Below are positions 16,555-26,282 of a stretch of DNA of 64,000 nucleotides, one piece after another. The notes below the pieces were generated by a model that was given only the letters and a program-made list of their open reading frames with translations, made no database searches and had not been told where the DNA came from. Each line of letters starts with the position of its first letter. Position 1 is the stretch's first letter. Where the stretch lies: the NCBI GenBank assembly GCA_023458095.1, contig JAEXAS010000015.1:3972-67971 (forward strand), written 5' to 3'. Origin of the DNA: Actinomycetes bacterium (lineage in GTDB: Bacteria > Actinomycetota > Actinomycetes > Propionibacteriales > Propionibacteriaceae). The position numbers and the translations under genes were made by a program.

Positions 16555-17717
16555 GCCGGCACCTCACCGGTGACGCCCACCATGACGGCGAGTTCCTGCT
16601 CCACCGCGGCCATGAGTCGATCCTCGACTTCCGGCACGCCGATGCGGCGGATGATCTCGGCAAAGAAGCCGTGCACCACCAGTCGACGCGCCTCATCCTC
16701 GGGGATGCCGCGCGAACGCAGGTAGAACAGTTGCTCGTCGTCGAATCGACCGGTGGTTGAGGAGTGGCCGGCGCCTTCGATCTCGCCGGTCTCGATCTCC
16801 AGATTCGGAACCGAGTCGGCTCGACAGCCGTCGGTGAGCACCAGATTCTTGTTGGTCTCGTAGGTGTTGATGCCTTCGGCGACCTTGCGGATCAGCACAT
16901 CGCCGACCCATACCGAATGAGCACCCTCACCCTGCAAGGCGCCACGGTAATCGACATGGCTGTTGGTGGCCGGGGCGTTGTGATCGACGAACAGCCGATG
17001 CTCCACGTGCTGGCCGGCATCCACGAAGTACACCCCGAACTGCTCCAAGGAACCACCCGGACCGGCATAGCGCGCCGTCTCAGCCATCCGGGTCACATCG
17101 CCACCCAGACTTGCCGCGACCACGCGCACCTGGGCGTCGCGGCCGACCGTGACGGCGTGATGTCCGCCATGGATCGCACCGGCGTCCCAGTCTGTGATGG
17201 TGACGAAGCTGACCGTCGCACCATCCCCGACGATCAGGTCGGTCTTCTCGTTCAGCGTGGCGGTGCCGACGTAACGAACCACGATGGTGGCCTTGGCGTG
17301 CGCCCCGACGGTGACCACGAACTGTTGAGCCACGGCCTGCCCGGTACCGGTCGCGGTCAGGATGATCGGCTCGGACAGCTCGGTATTGGCCGGCACATTC
17401 AGTTGATAGGCCCGATTGCAGTTCTGGACGGCCAGCGCCGAGATGCGGTCAATCGGCGCCTCCGGGGCCAACTCGCGGGCGCGCTGGGCGTCGATCGGCT
17501 CCAGGCTCACCCCGGAAGGGAGCTCGGTGGCCCAGTCCAGGCTTTGCCCGGTAGCACCGGAATCCTCCAGCAGGGCCTTCACCTGGCGCAGCGGAGTGAA
17601 CCGCCACACCTCCTCCCGTCCGGTGGGCATGGGGTGATCGGCGAGTTCCCAGGACGGTGTCGGGTGCAGGTGGGAGGCCACAGCCTCCACAGCTTCGGCC
17701 ACATTAGGCACAGTCAC
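16551..17717 (-). CDS. sufD: SufD, Fe-S assembly scaffold subunit
   Basis: 388 residues, SufB/SufD beta-helix family. Family motifs include GAGHSSTTGRFDDEQLFYLRSRG broken around GHSSTTG, and RRLVVHGFFAEII near the C-terminus; the conserved His in GAGHSS and the RSRGI segment are intact. SufD pairs with SufB in the SufBC2D complex and is needed for iron entry. The start is GTG at 17717 with AGAGGG about 10 nt upstream. A 34-nt gap to sufB is the largest gap inside the operon. Confidence 0.93.
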   Translation of the reverse strand: MTVPNVAEAVEAVASHLHPTPSWELADHPMPTGREEVWRFTPLRQVKALLEDSGATGQSLDWATELPSGVSLEPIDAQRARELAPEAPIDRISALAVQNCNRAYQLNVPANTELSEPIILTATGTGQAVAQQFVVTVGAHAKATIVVRYVGTATLNEKTDLIVGDGATVSFVTITDWDAGAIHGGHHAVTVGRDAQVRVVAASLGGDVTRMAETARYAGPGGSLEQFGVYFVDAGQHVEHRLFVDHNAPATNSHVDYRGALQGEGAHSVWVGDVLIRKVAEGINTYETNKNLVLTDGCRADSVPNLEIETGEIEGAGHSSTTGRFDDEQLFYLRSRGIPEDEARRLVVHGFFAEIIRRIGVPEVEDRLMAAVEQELAVMVGVTGEVPA

Positions 17718-17751
17718 GTCGGTATATCCCTCTCTGGGTGCGGCCGCGGGC

Positions 17752-19194
17752 TCAGCCCACGGCCCCTTCCATCTGCAGTTCGATCAGGCGGTTGAGCTCC
17801 AAGGCATATTCCATGGGAAGCTCACGGGCGATCGGCTCGACGAAGCCGCGCACGATCATGGCCATGGCCTCGTCCTCGCCCATCCCTCGGCTCATCAGGT
17901 AGAAAAGCTGATCTTCACTCACCTTGGAGACGGTGGCCTCGTGAGCCATCGAGACGTCGTCCTCACGGACATCGACATAGGGATAGGTGTCGGAGCGGGA
18001 GATCTGATCGACCAGCAGGGCGTCGCATTTGACCGAACTGGCCGAATGGTTGGCCCCCTTCTGCACCTGCACCAGCCCTCGGTAGGAGGAGCGCCCACCG
18101 GAGCGGGCCACCGACTTGGAGATGATCGAACTGGAGGTGTGCGGAGCGGCGTGCACCATCTTGGCCCCGGCGTCTTGATGCTGGCCCTCGCCGGCAAAGG
18201 CGATGCTCAAGGTCTCACCGTGGGCGTGCTCGCCCATGAGGTAGCAGGCCGGATACTTCATGGTGACCTTGGAGCCGATGTTGCCGTCCACCCATTCCAT
18301 GGTGCCGCCGGCCTCCACCGTGGTGCGCTTGGTCACCAGGTTGTAGACATTGGTCGACCAGTTCTGGATGGTGGTGTACCGCACCCGTGCGTTCTTCTTG
18401 ACGATGATCTCCACCACGGCCGAGTGCAAGGAGTCCGACGAGTAGATCGGCGCGGTACAACCTTCGACGTAATGCACATAGGAACCCTCGTCGGCGATGA
18501 TCAGCGTCCGCTCGAACTGACCCATGTTCTCGGTGTTGATCCGGAAGTAGGCCTGCAGCGGGATCGACACGTGCACCCCCGGCGGCACGTAGATGAAGGA
18601 ACCACCCGACCACACGGCGGTGTTCAGCGCGGAGAACTTGTTGTCGCCGACCGGAACCACCGAGGTGAAGTACTCCTGGAAGATCTCCGGGTACTCCTTC
18701 AGACCGGTATCGGTATCGAGGAAGATGACGCCTTGGCGCTCCAACTCCTCGTTGATCTTGTGGTAGACCACCTCGGATTCATACTGAGCGGCCACACCGG
18801 CCACCAACCTGGCCTTCTCCGCCTCAGGGATACCGAGCCGGTCATAGGTCTTCTTGATGTCCTCGGGCAGGTCCTCCCAGGTCTGGGCCTGCTTCTCGGT
18901 GGAGCGCACGAAGTACTTGATGTTGTCGAAGTCGATCCCGCTGAGGTCACTACCCCAGGTCGGCATCGGCTTGCGCTCGAACATCTTCAGAGCCTTCAGC
19001 CGCAGTTCCAACATCCATTCCGGTTCGTTCTTCAACCCGGAGATGTGGCGCACCACGTCTTCATTGAGCCCACGCTGGGCAGCAGCGCCGGCTTTGTCTG
19101 GATCGTGCCAGCCGTATTGGTAGGCGCCGAGCGCCTCCAGATGCTCTTCTTGGGTGGAGCCCAGGCCGGGGGCGGATCCGGTGGTGGCAGTCAT
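17752..19194 (-). CDS. sufB: SufB, Fe-S cluster scaffold subunit
   Basis: 480 residues, full length for SufB. Diagnostic stretches are [20 protein letters not shown] near the N-terminus, [58 protein letters not shown] (with the conserved Cys) and [20 protein letters not shown]. It carries the site where nascent Fe-S clusters form. The ATG overlaps the sufR stop by 4 nt, so regulator and scaffold are co-translated. Confidence 0.96.
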   Translation of the reverse strand: MTATTGSAPGLGSTQEEHLEALGAYQYGWHDPDKAGAAAQRGLNEDVVRHISGLKNEPEWMLELRLKALKMFERKPMPTWGSDLSGIDFDNIKYFVRSTEKQAQTWEDLPEDIKKTYDRLGIPEAEKARLVAGVAAQYESEVVYHKINEELERQGVIFLDTDTGLKEYPEIFQEYFTSVVPVGDNKFSALNTAVWSGGSFIYVPPGVHVSIPLQAYFRINTENMGQFERTLIIADEGSYVHYVEGCTAPIYSSDSLHSAVVEIIVKKNARVRYTTIQNWSTNVYNLVTKRTTVEAGGTMEWVDGNIGSKVTMKYPACYLMGEHAHGETLSIAFAGEGQHQDAGAKMVHAAPHTSSSIISKSVARSGGRSSYRGLVQVQKGANHSASSVKCDALLVDQISRSDTYPYVDVREDDVSMAHEATVSKVSEDQLFYLMSRGMGEDEAMAMIVRGFVEPIARELPMEYALELNRLIELQMEGAVG

Positions 19195-19895
19195 GCGGTT
19201 TTCCTTTCTGCCTCAGCGCCGGCCGGGCGAACCGGACGCGGCACGTGGGTCGTACACACTCCATCTCCGTGCGCGATGGTCGCCAGTCGTTGCACGTGAG
19301 ATCCCAGCAGTGCACCAAAGACCCGGGTCTCGGCTTCACACAACTCGGGAAACTCCGTGGCGACATGGGCCACCGGACAGTGGAACTGGCACAGCTGAAG
19401 GCCGGAGGCGATCGGCTGCATTGAGGCCACAAATCCTTGAGCGGTCAATGCCTCCACCAACGCCTCAGCGGGGGTGTCGTATTCCGTTCGCAGCTCTTCG
19501 AAGCGCTCCAGGATCGGGTCTGCGACGGACTGGGCGAACTGCTCCACGGCCGGTTCACCGCCCAACTCGCGCAGGTGACGCAGCGCCGAGATCGCGAGTT
19601 GGTCGTAGGCCTGAAAGAAGGTGGCCCGGCCCGAGTCGGTCAGCTCGAAGACCTTCGCCGGACGGCCCCGTCCGCGGCGACCGTAAACCCGCTGCTGACG
19701 GCTGGTCACCTGGTCGGAGTCCATCAGCACGGTCAGATGACGCCGCACGGCAGCCGGAGTCAGCCCGAGCCGAGCGGCGAGATCGGTCGCCGTGGACGGA
19801 CCGTGTTGAAGGATCGATCGCGACACTCGAGAGCGGGTGGACGCATCTGCGGCAGCCTGGGCCTCCGGCTCAACATCCTCCGCCTCATTTTTCAC
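19191..19895 (-). CDS. sufR: SufR-type Fe-S-sensing transcriptional repressor
   Basis: About 234 residues. A winged-helix DNA-binding domain lies at the N-terminus ([40 protein letters not shown]). The C-terminal part has the cysteines expected for a [4Fe-4S] or [2Fe-2S] sensor: CQFHC, a further Cys 13 residues on (PELCEAE) and one more in GVCTTH. SufR represses suf when its cluster is intact. The start is uncertain: GTG at 19895 has AGGTGAG upstream, while a GTG at 19943 would add 16 residues. The regulator heads the operon and shares a 230-bp divergent region with the pyrophosphatase gene. Confidence 0.88.
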   Translation of the reverse strand: MKNEAEDVEPEAQAAADASTRSRVSRSILQHGPSTATDLAARLGLTPAAVRRHLTVLMDSDQVTSRQQRVYGRRGRGRPAKVFELTDSGRATFFQAYDQLAISALRHLRELGGEPAVEQFAQSVADPILERFEELRTEYDTPAEALVEALTAQGFVASMQPIASGLQLCQFHCPVAHVATEFPELCEAETRVFGALLGSHVQRLATIAHGDGVCTTHVPRPVRPAGAEAERKTA

Positions 19896-19962
19896 AACAC
19901 CATTCTCACCTAAATCCCCGGCACGAACCAAGCCCAATCCCACGGGCTAAGCAGTAGTGTCC

Positions 19963-19981
19963 CCAGGAGGTTAAATCCTGG
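19963..19981. promoter_or_regulatory. Inverted repeat between sufR and hppA, possible operator
   Basis: CCAGGA (19963-19968) and TCCTGG (19976-19981) flank GGTTAAA. It lies 68 nt upstream of the sufR GTG at 19895. A SufR operator is expected in this region, but the match to any known SufR site is not shown. A second small palindrome, CATTGCAATG, is at 20062-20071. Confidence 0.35.
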
Positions 19982-20125
19982 TAACGCAGGGTCCACGACC
20001 GCACAGTGCGCCCAGCACCACCGGGAGAGGCGTAGTGTTAGCCATGCAGGGTTTGTTACATCATTGCAATGTCTTGTCAAAGTGGACAGGGCGCAACCCC
20101 TGCACTGCACGCAAGGGAAACTGAC

Positions 20126-22711
20126 GTGAGTATGACTCGGCAAGACCAGCCCCAACCCGATCCCACGACCCCACTGTCCAGACGCCTTCTCGCCCCCCTC
20201 GGCCTGACGGCGGGCCTGGTGATCATCCTTGCCGGCTGTTCCAGCCCCGGCGCCTCGCCAGGCGAGACACCCACCCACACCTCAGAGGTGAATCTCACCC
20301 TCCCCGATCTGAGCGCCACCACCTTCTTCGGCGGAGTCGACGGTCGCACCCTGCTGTTAGCCGGCCTGGTCGTGTGCGTCGGCGGTCTGATCTTCGGCCT
20401 GGTGAGCTACCGCGCATTGAAGAACCTCCCGGTTCACCCGTCCATGCGCGAGATCTCCGAACTGATTTACGCCACCAGCAAGGCCTACCTCCTGCAGCAG
20501 GGCAAGTTTCTGCTGCTGCTGTTCGCCTTCATCGGCACGGTGATCTTCGTCTACTTCGAGTTCCTCGCCGAACTGAGTTGGGCCAAGGTCGCCATCGTGC
20601 TGGCCTTCGCCGTGATCGGCATGGCCGGGTCCTATGCCGTGGCGTGGTACGGCATCCGAGTCAACACCTTCGCCAACTCGCGCACCGCCTTCGCCTCCTT
20701 GGCCGGCAAGCCGCTGCCGGTACATCGCATTCCGATGCGCTCGGGCATGAGCGTGGGCATGGTGCTCATCTCCTTGGAACTGCTGATGATGCTCATCATC
20801 TTGCTGTTCCTGCCCGCAGACATCGCCGGGGCCTGCTTCATCGGCTTCGCCATCGGTGAATCGCTGGGCGCCTCGGCGCTGCGCATCGCAGGCGGCATTT
20901 TCACCAAGATCGCCGACATCGGCGCCGATCTGATGAAGATTGTGTTCAAGATCAAGGAAGACGACGCCCGAAACCCCGGTGTCATCGCCGACTGCGTGGG
21001 CGACAACGCCGGCGACTCGGTCGGGCCCTCGGCCGACGGCTTCGAAACCTACGGAGTCACCGGGGTGGCATTGATCACCTTCCTCCTCCTGGGCGTCCCG
21101 GACGCCGGCTTGCAGGCCACCTTGCTGATCTGGATCTTCACCATTCGCGCGGTCATGCTGGTCGCCTCCGCTGCGTCCTATGTGGTCAACGACTTCCTGG
21201 TGCGCAGGCGCTACGCCGACGCCACCCGGATGGATTTCGAGCAGCCCCTCACCCAGTTGGTGTGGATCACTTCACTGACCTCCATCGCCCTCACCTTCAT
21301 CAGCTCCTACCTGATGCTGGGCCATCTCGGCGGCACTGCGGGCCAGTTGTGGTGGTTGCTGGCCGTCATCGTCTCCTTCGGAACCCTGGCCGGAGCACTG
21401 ATCCCCGAGCTGGTGAAGGTCTTCACCTCCACCTCGGCCAAGCACGTGCGCGAGGTGGTGAAGTCCTCCCGCGAGGGCGGACCCAGCCTGAACATCCTGT
21501 CGGGTCTGGTGGCCGGGAACTTCTCGGCCTATTGGTTGGGGATGGCGATCGTGGCGCTGATGGCCGCAGCCTTCGCCGTCAGCCAACTGGGCAACTCCAT
21601 GGACGCCCTCATGACGGCCCCGGCGGTGTTCGCCTTCGGGCTGGTGGCCTTCGGCTTCCTCGGCATGGGTCCGGTGACCATCGCGGTGGACTCCTACGGC
21701 CCGGTCACCGACAACGCCCAGTCGGTCTATGAACTGTCGCTGATCGAAGAGATCGACGATATCGATACCGAACTGCGCACCGACTACGGCTTCACCCCCT
21801 CCTGGCAGGTCGCCAAGCAGATGCTGGAGGAGAACGACGGGGCCGGCAACACCTTCAAAGCCACCGCCAAGCCGGTACTCATCGGAACGGCCGTGGTCGG
21901 CGCGACCACCATGATCTTCTCCATCGTGATGGCGCTCACCGCCGGACTCACCCAGAACATGGCGAACCTGTCGCTGTTGCATCCGCCCTTCCTGCTGGGG
22001 CTGATCACCGGCGGTGCGATCATCTACTGGTTCACCGGCGCTTCGATCCAGGCAGTGACCACCGGGTCCTACCGCGCCGTGGAGTTCATCAAGGCCAATA
22101 TCAAGCTCGACGGAGTCACCAAGGCCTCGGTGCACGATTCGCGCCGTGTGGTGCAGATCTGCACCCAGTACGCCCAAAGCGGCATGCTGAACATCTTCTT
22201 GGGCGTCTTCTTCGCCACCTTGGCGTTCGCCTTCGTGGAGCCGTACTTCTTCGTGGGCTATCTGATCTCCATCGCCACCTTCGGGCTGTACCAAGCGATC
22301 TTCATGGCCAATGCCGGCGGGGCGTGGGACAACGCCAAGAAGATCGTGGAGGTCGACCTGCACGCCAAGGGCACCGCGTTGCATGACGCCACCATCGTGG
22401 GCGATACCGTCGGTGATCCCTACAAGGACACCTCCTCGGTGGCGCTGAACCCGATCATCAAGTTCACCACCTTGTTCGGGCTGCTCGCCGTGGAGTTGGC
22501 CGTCAGCCTCACCGCGCAAGGCGCCCAGGTCTTGGTGTGGGTGCTGGCCGCGGCCTTCTTCGCCATCTCGACAGTCTTTGTCTACCGCTCCTTCTACGGC
22601 ATGCGAATCCGCGGTGGCATCGGGGAAGCCGACGGCTTGCCCGCCGAACCGGAATCCTCTCCCCCTCCCGCCACCGTGCGGGATCAGTCGAAAGCTGGTG
22701 AACAACGATGA
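20126..22711 (+). CDS. hppA: Membrane-bound ion-pumping pyrophosphatase
   Basis: 861 residues, about 16 membrane spans. It hydrolyses PPi to pump H+ and/or Na+. The catalytic loops are intact: KIADIGADLMK, EDDARNPGVIADCVGDNAGD, SADGFETYGVTG, DSYGPVTDNAQS and a C-terminal GDTVGDPYKDTSS. The key cation position reads GNTFKAT with Lys, as in K+-independent enzymes; the loop wording resembles the divergent K+-independent subgroup rather than ordinary actinobacterial HppA. GTG at 20126 is chosen for the AAGGGA 7 nt upstream; an ATG two codons later is possible. Oddity: the N-terminus has an RR-containing n-region, a hydrophobic core and LAGCSSPG, a lipobox, followed by about 35 polar residues before the first canonical span. 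The stop overlaps the next gene by 4 nt. Confidence 0.92.
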   Translation: MSMTRQDQPQPDPTTPLSRRLLAPLGLTAGLVIILAGCSSPGASPGETPTHTSEVNLTLPDLSATTFFGGVDGRTLLLAGLVVCVGGLIFGLVSYRALKNLPVHPSMREISELIYATSKAYLLQQGKFLLLLFAFIGTVIFVYFEFLAELSWAKVAIVLAFAVIGMAGSYAVAWYGIRVNTFANSRTAFASLAGKPLPVHRIPMRSGMSVGMVLISLELLMMLIILLFLPADIAGACFIGFAIGESLGASALRIAGGIFTKIADIGADLMKIVFKIKEDDARNPGVIADCVGDNAGDSVGPSADGFETYGVTGVALITFLLLGVPDAGLQATLLIWIFTIRAVMLVASAASYVVNDFLVRRRYADATRMDFEQPLTQLVWITSLTSIALTFISSYLMLGHLGGTAGQLWWLLAVIVSFGTLAGALIPELVKVFTSTSAKHVREVVKSSREGGPSLNILSGLVAGNFSAYWLGMAIVALMAAAFAVSQLGNSMDALMTAPAVFAFGLVAFGFLGMGPVTIAVDSYGPVTDNAQSVYELSLIEEIDDIDTELRTDYGFTPSWQVAKQMLEENDGAGNTFKATAKPVLIGTAVVGATTMIFSIVMALTAGLTQNMANLSLLHPPFLLGLITGGAIIYWFTGASIQAVTTGSYRAVEFIKANIKLDGVTKASVHDSRRVVQICTQYAQSGMLNIFLGVFFATLAFAFVEPYFFVGYLISIATFGLYQAIFMANAGGAWDNAKKIVEVDLHAKGTALHDATIVGDTVGDPYKDTSSVALNPIIKFTTLFGLLAVELAVSLTAQGAQVLVWVLAAAFFAISTVFVYRSFYGMRIRGGIGEADGLPAEPESSPPPATVRDQSKAGEQR

Positions 22712-23757
22712 GACGGCTCGCGATCAAATGGGATCCGGTCGTGGTCGATTCCGATGGACGAGTCGGTGGCCACGATGCCGGAGCGACCCTGGTGCGACGA
22801 CTCCTTCGGCTGCGTGCAGATCCCATCCTGATCGGCCCCGGCCCGCGCCGCGGCGACGGTTTCGAGGTCATGCCACTGGAATTCGTCGACACCGACTCCA
22901 CCGTCGTGATCAACATGGACGTCCTGGACTCCACCAAGGTGTGGCGGGTGTTGCGGGAGCATGGCGAGCACCCCGCGGTGATGAACTTCCAGTGGGGCCC
23001 CACCACCACCTACGCCGATCAGGTGCCACAACTGGTCGAGGCGCTCAGTTTCGCCATCTTCCCGACCTTCGCCAACTCCGAGCGCACCGCCTCAGCAGTT
23101 CGCGAAACCGTGAATCGCTGGACGGTGCGCGATGTGGCCGCCAAAGCGCGGATCGGCTGGGCGAATCTGGGCTTCACCGTCGAACATGTGCGTCCCCGCC
23201 ATCACACGGCGATTCCGGTGGTGCTGTATCCGGCCATCTATCTCTCAGATCGCAAGCGCCCTCGACTTTTCCTCGACGTGGTCGAACAGGTCCATCGACA
23301 GTTGCCCCTGCGGGTATCGATGCGACTTCATGAATCCCACCTGGTCTCCGAACTGGCGATGAACCTTTCCCAGAAGGACTGGTACTGGGTCGGCCCCTTG
23401 ACCGCCACCCGGGTGTCCTACTGGGAGGCGCTGGCCGGCACCACGGCCTTCCTGGCCACGGCCGTGGAAGAGTCCTACGGGCTGGAATACGTCGAGGCGA
23501 TGGCGGCCGGCGTGATCGGCATCCTCCCCGACGCCCCGTGGGCGCGGGCCCTGGTGCCCGAGGGATATCCCTTCCTGTGGAGCAGCCCCGACCAGGCTGT
23601 GGCGTTGTTGAAGCGAGCTCTCACCGACCCCGAGGGCTGCACCGCCGAACTCAACGACCTCGCCGATGGCGATTTCACCGCCTGGATCGCTCGTCGCCAT
23701 GACGACACCTCGTTCGAGGATTCGCTCACCGAACGACTCAACGAATGGTTCGACTGA
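22708..23757 (+). CDS. Glycosyltransferase-like protein
   Basis: 349 residues, soluble. The C-terminal half has the layout of a GT-B (GT4-like) nucleotide-sugar domain: DWYWVGPLTATRVSYWEAL then ATAVEESYGLEYVEAMAAGV, an E-x7-E motif followed by the usual AMAAG turn, and a LVPEGYPFLWSSPDQAVALL segment. The N-terminal half (AIKWDPVVVDSDGRVGG) is not a clear match to a named family. It may instead belong to a GT-like hypothetical family; donor and acceptor are unknown. The ATGA overlap with the pyrophosphatase gene is the striking context: glycosyl transfer via nucleotide sugars releases PPi upstream in the pathway. A hairpin terminator follows. Confidence 0.6.
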   Translation: MRRLAIKWDPVVVDSDGRVGGHDAGATLVRRLLRLRADPILIGPGPRRGDGFEVMPLEFVDTDSTVVINMDVLDSTKVWRVLREHGEHPAVMNFQWGPTTTYADQVPQLVEALSFAIFPTFANSERTASAVRETVNRWTVRDVAAKARIGWANLGFTVEHVRPRHHTAIPVVLYPAIYLSDRKRPRLFLDVVEQVHRQLPLRVSMRLHESHLVSELAMNLSQKDWYWVGPLTATRVSYWEALAGTTAFLATAVEESYGLEYVEAMAAGVIGILPDAPWARALVPEGYPFLWSSPDQAVALLKRALTDPEGCTAELNDLADGDFTAWIARRHDDTSFEDSLTERLNEWFD

Positions 23758-23828
23758 CGTCCACCCACCCGGCGTCTGCCACCGGCTCCTCCTCCCATCC
23801 ATGAGATTGCCACCGTGGACGCCGACGA

Positions 23829-23862
23829 GACTGCCCGGCCCTCCGCCAAGGACCGGGCAGTC
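23829..23862 (+). terminator. Hairpin terminator after glycosyltransferase-like gene
   Basis: GACTGCCCGG (23829-23838) and CCGGGCAGTC (23853-23862) form a 10-bp perfect stem with a 14-nt loop, followed by GCCTTCC. It lies 71 nt after the stop and ends the hppA transcription unit. Confidence 0.65.
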
Positions 23863-23948
23863 GCCTTCCGTGGGCGAATGGACTCCGAACGCGCCGGTAC
23901 AGGTAGCATTCGCTCATCTGATGGTCTTGCATCAAGGGAGCTGACTGA

Positions 23949-24686
23949 ATGACCGTGCCGACAGCACAGGTGATCCGCCACGACGATGCCCAAGACCTTG
24001 CCCGGCGCACCGGGCAGCGGCTGTTGGACACCCTGATCGCGCAGCAGGCCGACGGGCACGTACCCCACCTGAGCCTGGCCGGCGGCCGTATCGCCATGGC
24101 GACCTACGCCGAGTTCGTCAAGCTGATACCGGGCTCGCAGCTCGATCCGTCCCGGCTGGAGCTGTGGTGGTCTGATGAGCGTTTCCTGCCCGCCGACGAC
24201 CCCGAACGCAATGCCGGACCGGCGTTGGCCATTCTCGCCCGCGGTTTCGCCATCGATCCGGCCCGGACGCACCCCATGCCCAGCGCGGACGGGATCATCG
24301 ACGCCGGCGCCTCTGCGGCGACCTACGCCAAGGAATTGGGCGACACCGCCTTCGATCTGTGTCTGCTGGGCATGGGACCCGACGGCCATGTCGCCTCGAT
24401 CTTTCCCGCACACCCGTCCAGCGAGCCGACCAATCAGCCGGTGATCGGGGTCAGCGATGCCCCCAAGCCGCCACCGGAGCGCATCAGTTTGACCGTCTCA
24501 CGAATGAACACTTCCGCCGAGATCTGGGTGGTGGTCAACGGAGCGGAAAAGGCCAACGCGCTCAGCCGCGCCTTGGCCGGCGATGACAAACTTCCCGCAG
24601 CCCATGTGCGGGCCCAGGGACGCACCCTGTGGCTGGTCGACGAGGCCGCCGCCCAGCAACTGCCCTACTTCGAGTGCAGTCTGTGA
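23949..24686 (+). CDS. pgl: 6-phosphogluconolactonase
   Basis: 245 residues, NagB/RpiA-fold lactonase of the oxidative pentose phosphate pathway, converting 6-phosphogluconolactone to 6-phosphogluconate. Signatures are LELWWSDERFLPADDPERN and LLGMGPDGHVASIFPAHP; the early LSLAGG replaces the more usual LSGG glycine motif. AAGGGAG lies 9 nt before the ATG. In most Actinobacteria pgl follows zwf-opcA; here it stands alone between two unrelated units and converges on rbpA with only 10 bp between stops. Confidence 0.92.
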   Translation: MTVPTAQVIRHDDAQDLARRTGQRLLDTLIAQQADGHVPHLSLAGGRIAMATYAEFVKLIPGSQLDPSRLELWWSDERFLPADDPERNAGPALAILARGFAIDPARTHPMPSADGIIDAGASAATYAKELGDTAFDLCLLGMGPDGHVASIFPAHPSSEPTNQPVIGVSDAPKPPPERISLTVSRMNTSAEIWVVVNGAEKANALSRALAGDDKLPAAHVRAQGRTLWLVDEAAAQQLPYFECSL

Positions 24687-24696
24687 GCGCGAGCGG

Positions 24697-25053
24697 TCAG
24701 TAGATGACTTCGCCGGACGCCCGGCGAGCGCGCAAGGCCTCCAGAGCCTCGGCCAGAATCGCACCGGCCTCGTCTGCGCTGCGACGCTCCTTCACGTAGG
24801 CCAGGTGCGTCTTGTACGGCTGAATCTTGGGCGGGGGCGGCGGATTCTCCGAATCCAGGTTGGCCGGAAGGCCGCAGCGCGGGCAATCCCAGCTGTCCGG
24901 AATCACCGCGTCAGCCGCGAACGCCGGACGCGTCTCGTGCCGGTTGGCGCAGAAGTATGAGACGTAGAGGCGGGGGGCCGCATCACCGCGCTCGGCTTCA
25001 CCCATCGGGCCTGCGCCTACTCGGCTGCCCCGAATAGCACTACCACCTACCAC
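24697..25053 (-). CDS. rbpA: RbpA, RNA polymerase-binding protein
   Basis: 118-residue actinobacterial RNA polymerase-binding factor that contacts sigma and stabilises open complexes. The N-terminal SAIRGSRVGAG matches the family start; the zinc site is CANRHE...CPRCGLPA, and the C-terminal sigma-interaction helices (GAILAEALEALRARR) are present. The GTG start at 25053 is well supported by AAGGAG 7 nt upstream. It forms a unit with secG, 34 nt away. Confidence 0.95.
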   Translation of the reverse strand: MVGGSAIRGSRVGAGPMGEAERGDAAPRLYVSYFCANRHETRPAFAADAVIPDSWDCPRCGLPANLDSENPPPPPKIQPYKTHLAYVKERRSADEAGAILAEALEALRARRASGEVIY

Positions 25054-25087
25054 CTGTGTGCTCCTTCTGTACGAACGGGGACGGCCT

Positions 25088-25351
25088 TCAGCCCATCACT
25101 CCGAAGTCGCCGAAAAATCGATACAGAACCAGCAGGCCGATAATGCTGGTCAACCAGATCAGACCGACGACAATCGTCATCCGATCCAGGTTGCGCTCCG
25201 CCACTGAGGTGCCGCCCATCCCGGTGGACATGCCGCCACCGAACAGATCGGACATACCGCCACCGCGACTCTTGTGCAGCAGAATGAAAAGCGCCAGCAC
25301 GATGCTGGTGATGATGAGCACTATCGACAAAGTAAGAATCGGCCAGGTCAT
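25088..25351 (-). CDS. secG: SecG, preprotein translocase subunit
   Basis: 87 residues with two membrane spans (about 3-22 and 57-77) and the conserved loop HKSRGGGMSDLFGGG...GTSVAERNLDR. SecG joins SecYE in the inner-membrane export channel. The ATG at 25351 is preferred because it gives the usual family length; an in-frame GTG at 25393 would add 14 residues and cannot be ruled out. It sits downstream of tpiA as in many Actinobacteria but beyond a strong hairpin. Confidence 0.9.
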   Translation of the reverse strand: MTWPILTLSIVLIITSIVLALFILLHKSRGGGMSDLFGGGMSTGMGGTSVAERNLDRMTIVVGLIWLTSIIGLLVLYRFFGDFGVMG

Positions 25352-25436
25352 CTTGCCCGTTGACGCTTCCAACGGAACGAGTAGTGCAATCACGCCGAGA
25401 ATCCTAACTCAGGTTTGGCCCTGCACCGAACCAGCA

Positions 25437-25489
25437 CCGCACCGGCGATCCCCAACCCCGTCTGCGGGGACCAGAAATCGCCGGTGCGG
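25437..25489 (-). terminator. Strong hairpin terminator after tpiA
   Basis: CCGCACCGGCGAT (25437-25449) pairs perfectly with ATCGCCGGTGCGG (25477-25489). An inner CCCCG/CGGGG repeat adds a second helix. It starts 9 nt beyond the tpiA stop and separates tpiA from secG. Confidence 0.75.
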
Positions 25490-25498
25490 CGAGGTCGA

Positions 25499-26281
25499 TC
25501 AGGCAGCGACGTAGTACATGACAATCTTGGCGAACTCGTCGGCATTCAGGCTCGCACCGCCGACCAGCGCTCCGTCCACATCGGGCTGCGCCATGATCTC
25601 GACCACATTGGTGGACTTCACCGAGCCGCCGTACTGGATGCGCACCGAATCCCCGGCCTGCGCGCCGAAGGTCTGAGTCACATAGCCGCGAATCGCCCCG
25701 CAGACTTCCTGGGCGTCCTCGGGGGTGGCCACTTCACCGGTGCCGATGGCCCAGACTGGCTCATAGGCGATCACCGCAGCCGCAACCTGCTCGGCGGTCA
25801 GCGGCGCCAAACATTCACTGACTTGGGCGAGCACATGGGACACATGTGTTCCGGCCTTGCGGATCTCCAAGACCTCACCGCAACAGATGATGGGGGTCAT
25901 CCCGGCGGCGAAGACCACCTTGGCCTTTTCGCCGATGAGCGCATCGGTCTCGGCGTGGTACTCGCGACGCTCGGAGTGCCCGACCACCACATAGCTGCAG
26001 TTGAGCTTGGCCAGCATCGCCGCCGACACCTCACCAGTGTAGGCGCCGGATTCGTGGACCGAGACGTCCTGGGCGCCCCAGACCAGGGGCAGACCATCAC
26101 CTTCGATGATGGACTGCACCGATCGAAGGTCGGTGAACGGCACGATCACCGCAGCCTCGGAGCGGGTCTTGTCGTAGCGGAAGTCCTTCAACGTCCACGC
26201 CAGTTGTTGCACCAATCCGGTGGCCTCAACATGGTTCAGGTTCATCTTCCAGTTTCCGGCCATTAATGGCGTACGCGCCAT
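25499..26281 (-). CDS. tpiA: Triose-phosphate isomerase
   Basis: 260 residues. Interconverts dihydroxyacetone phosphate and glyceraldehyde 3-phosphate. Catalytic residues are evident: Lys in MAGNWKMN, His in [12 protein letters not shown] and Glu in [12 protein letters not shown]; the phosphate loop is QYGGSV. The ATG at 26281 lies 1 nt after the pgk stop; the frame is open further upstream only as an antiphase shadow of pgk. Confidence 0.97.
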   Translation of the reverse strand: MARTPLMAGNWKMNLNHVEATGLVQQLAWTLKDFRYDKTRSEAAVIVPFTDLRSVQSIIEGDGLPLVWGAQDVSVHESGAYTGEVSAAMLAKLNCSYVVVGHSERREYHAETDALIGEKAKVVFAAGMTPIICCGEVLEIRKAGTHVSHVLAQVSECLAPLTAEQVAAAVIAYEPVWAIGTGEVATPEDAQEVCGAIRGYVTQTFGAQAGDSVRIQYGGSVKSTNVVEIMAQPDVDGALVGGASLNADEFAKIVMYYVAA

Positions 26282-26282
26282 G

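Noticed and set aside
21272..22705. 477-codon open frame opposite the pyrophosphatase gene
   Set aside because: His/Gly/Asp-rich low-complexity product typical of antisense shadows; all motifs belong to hppA on the other strand.
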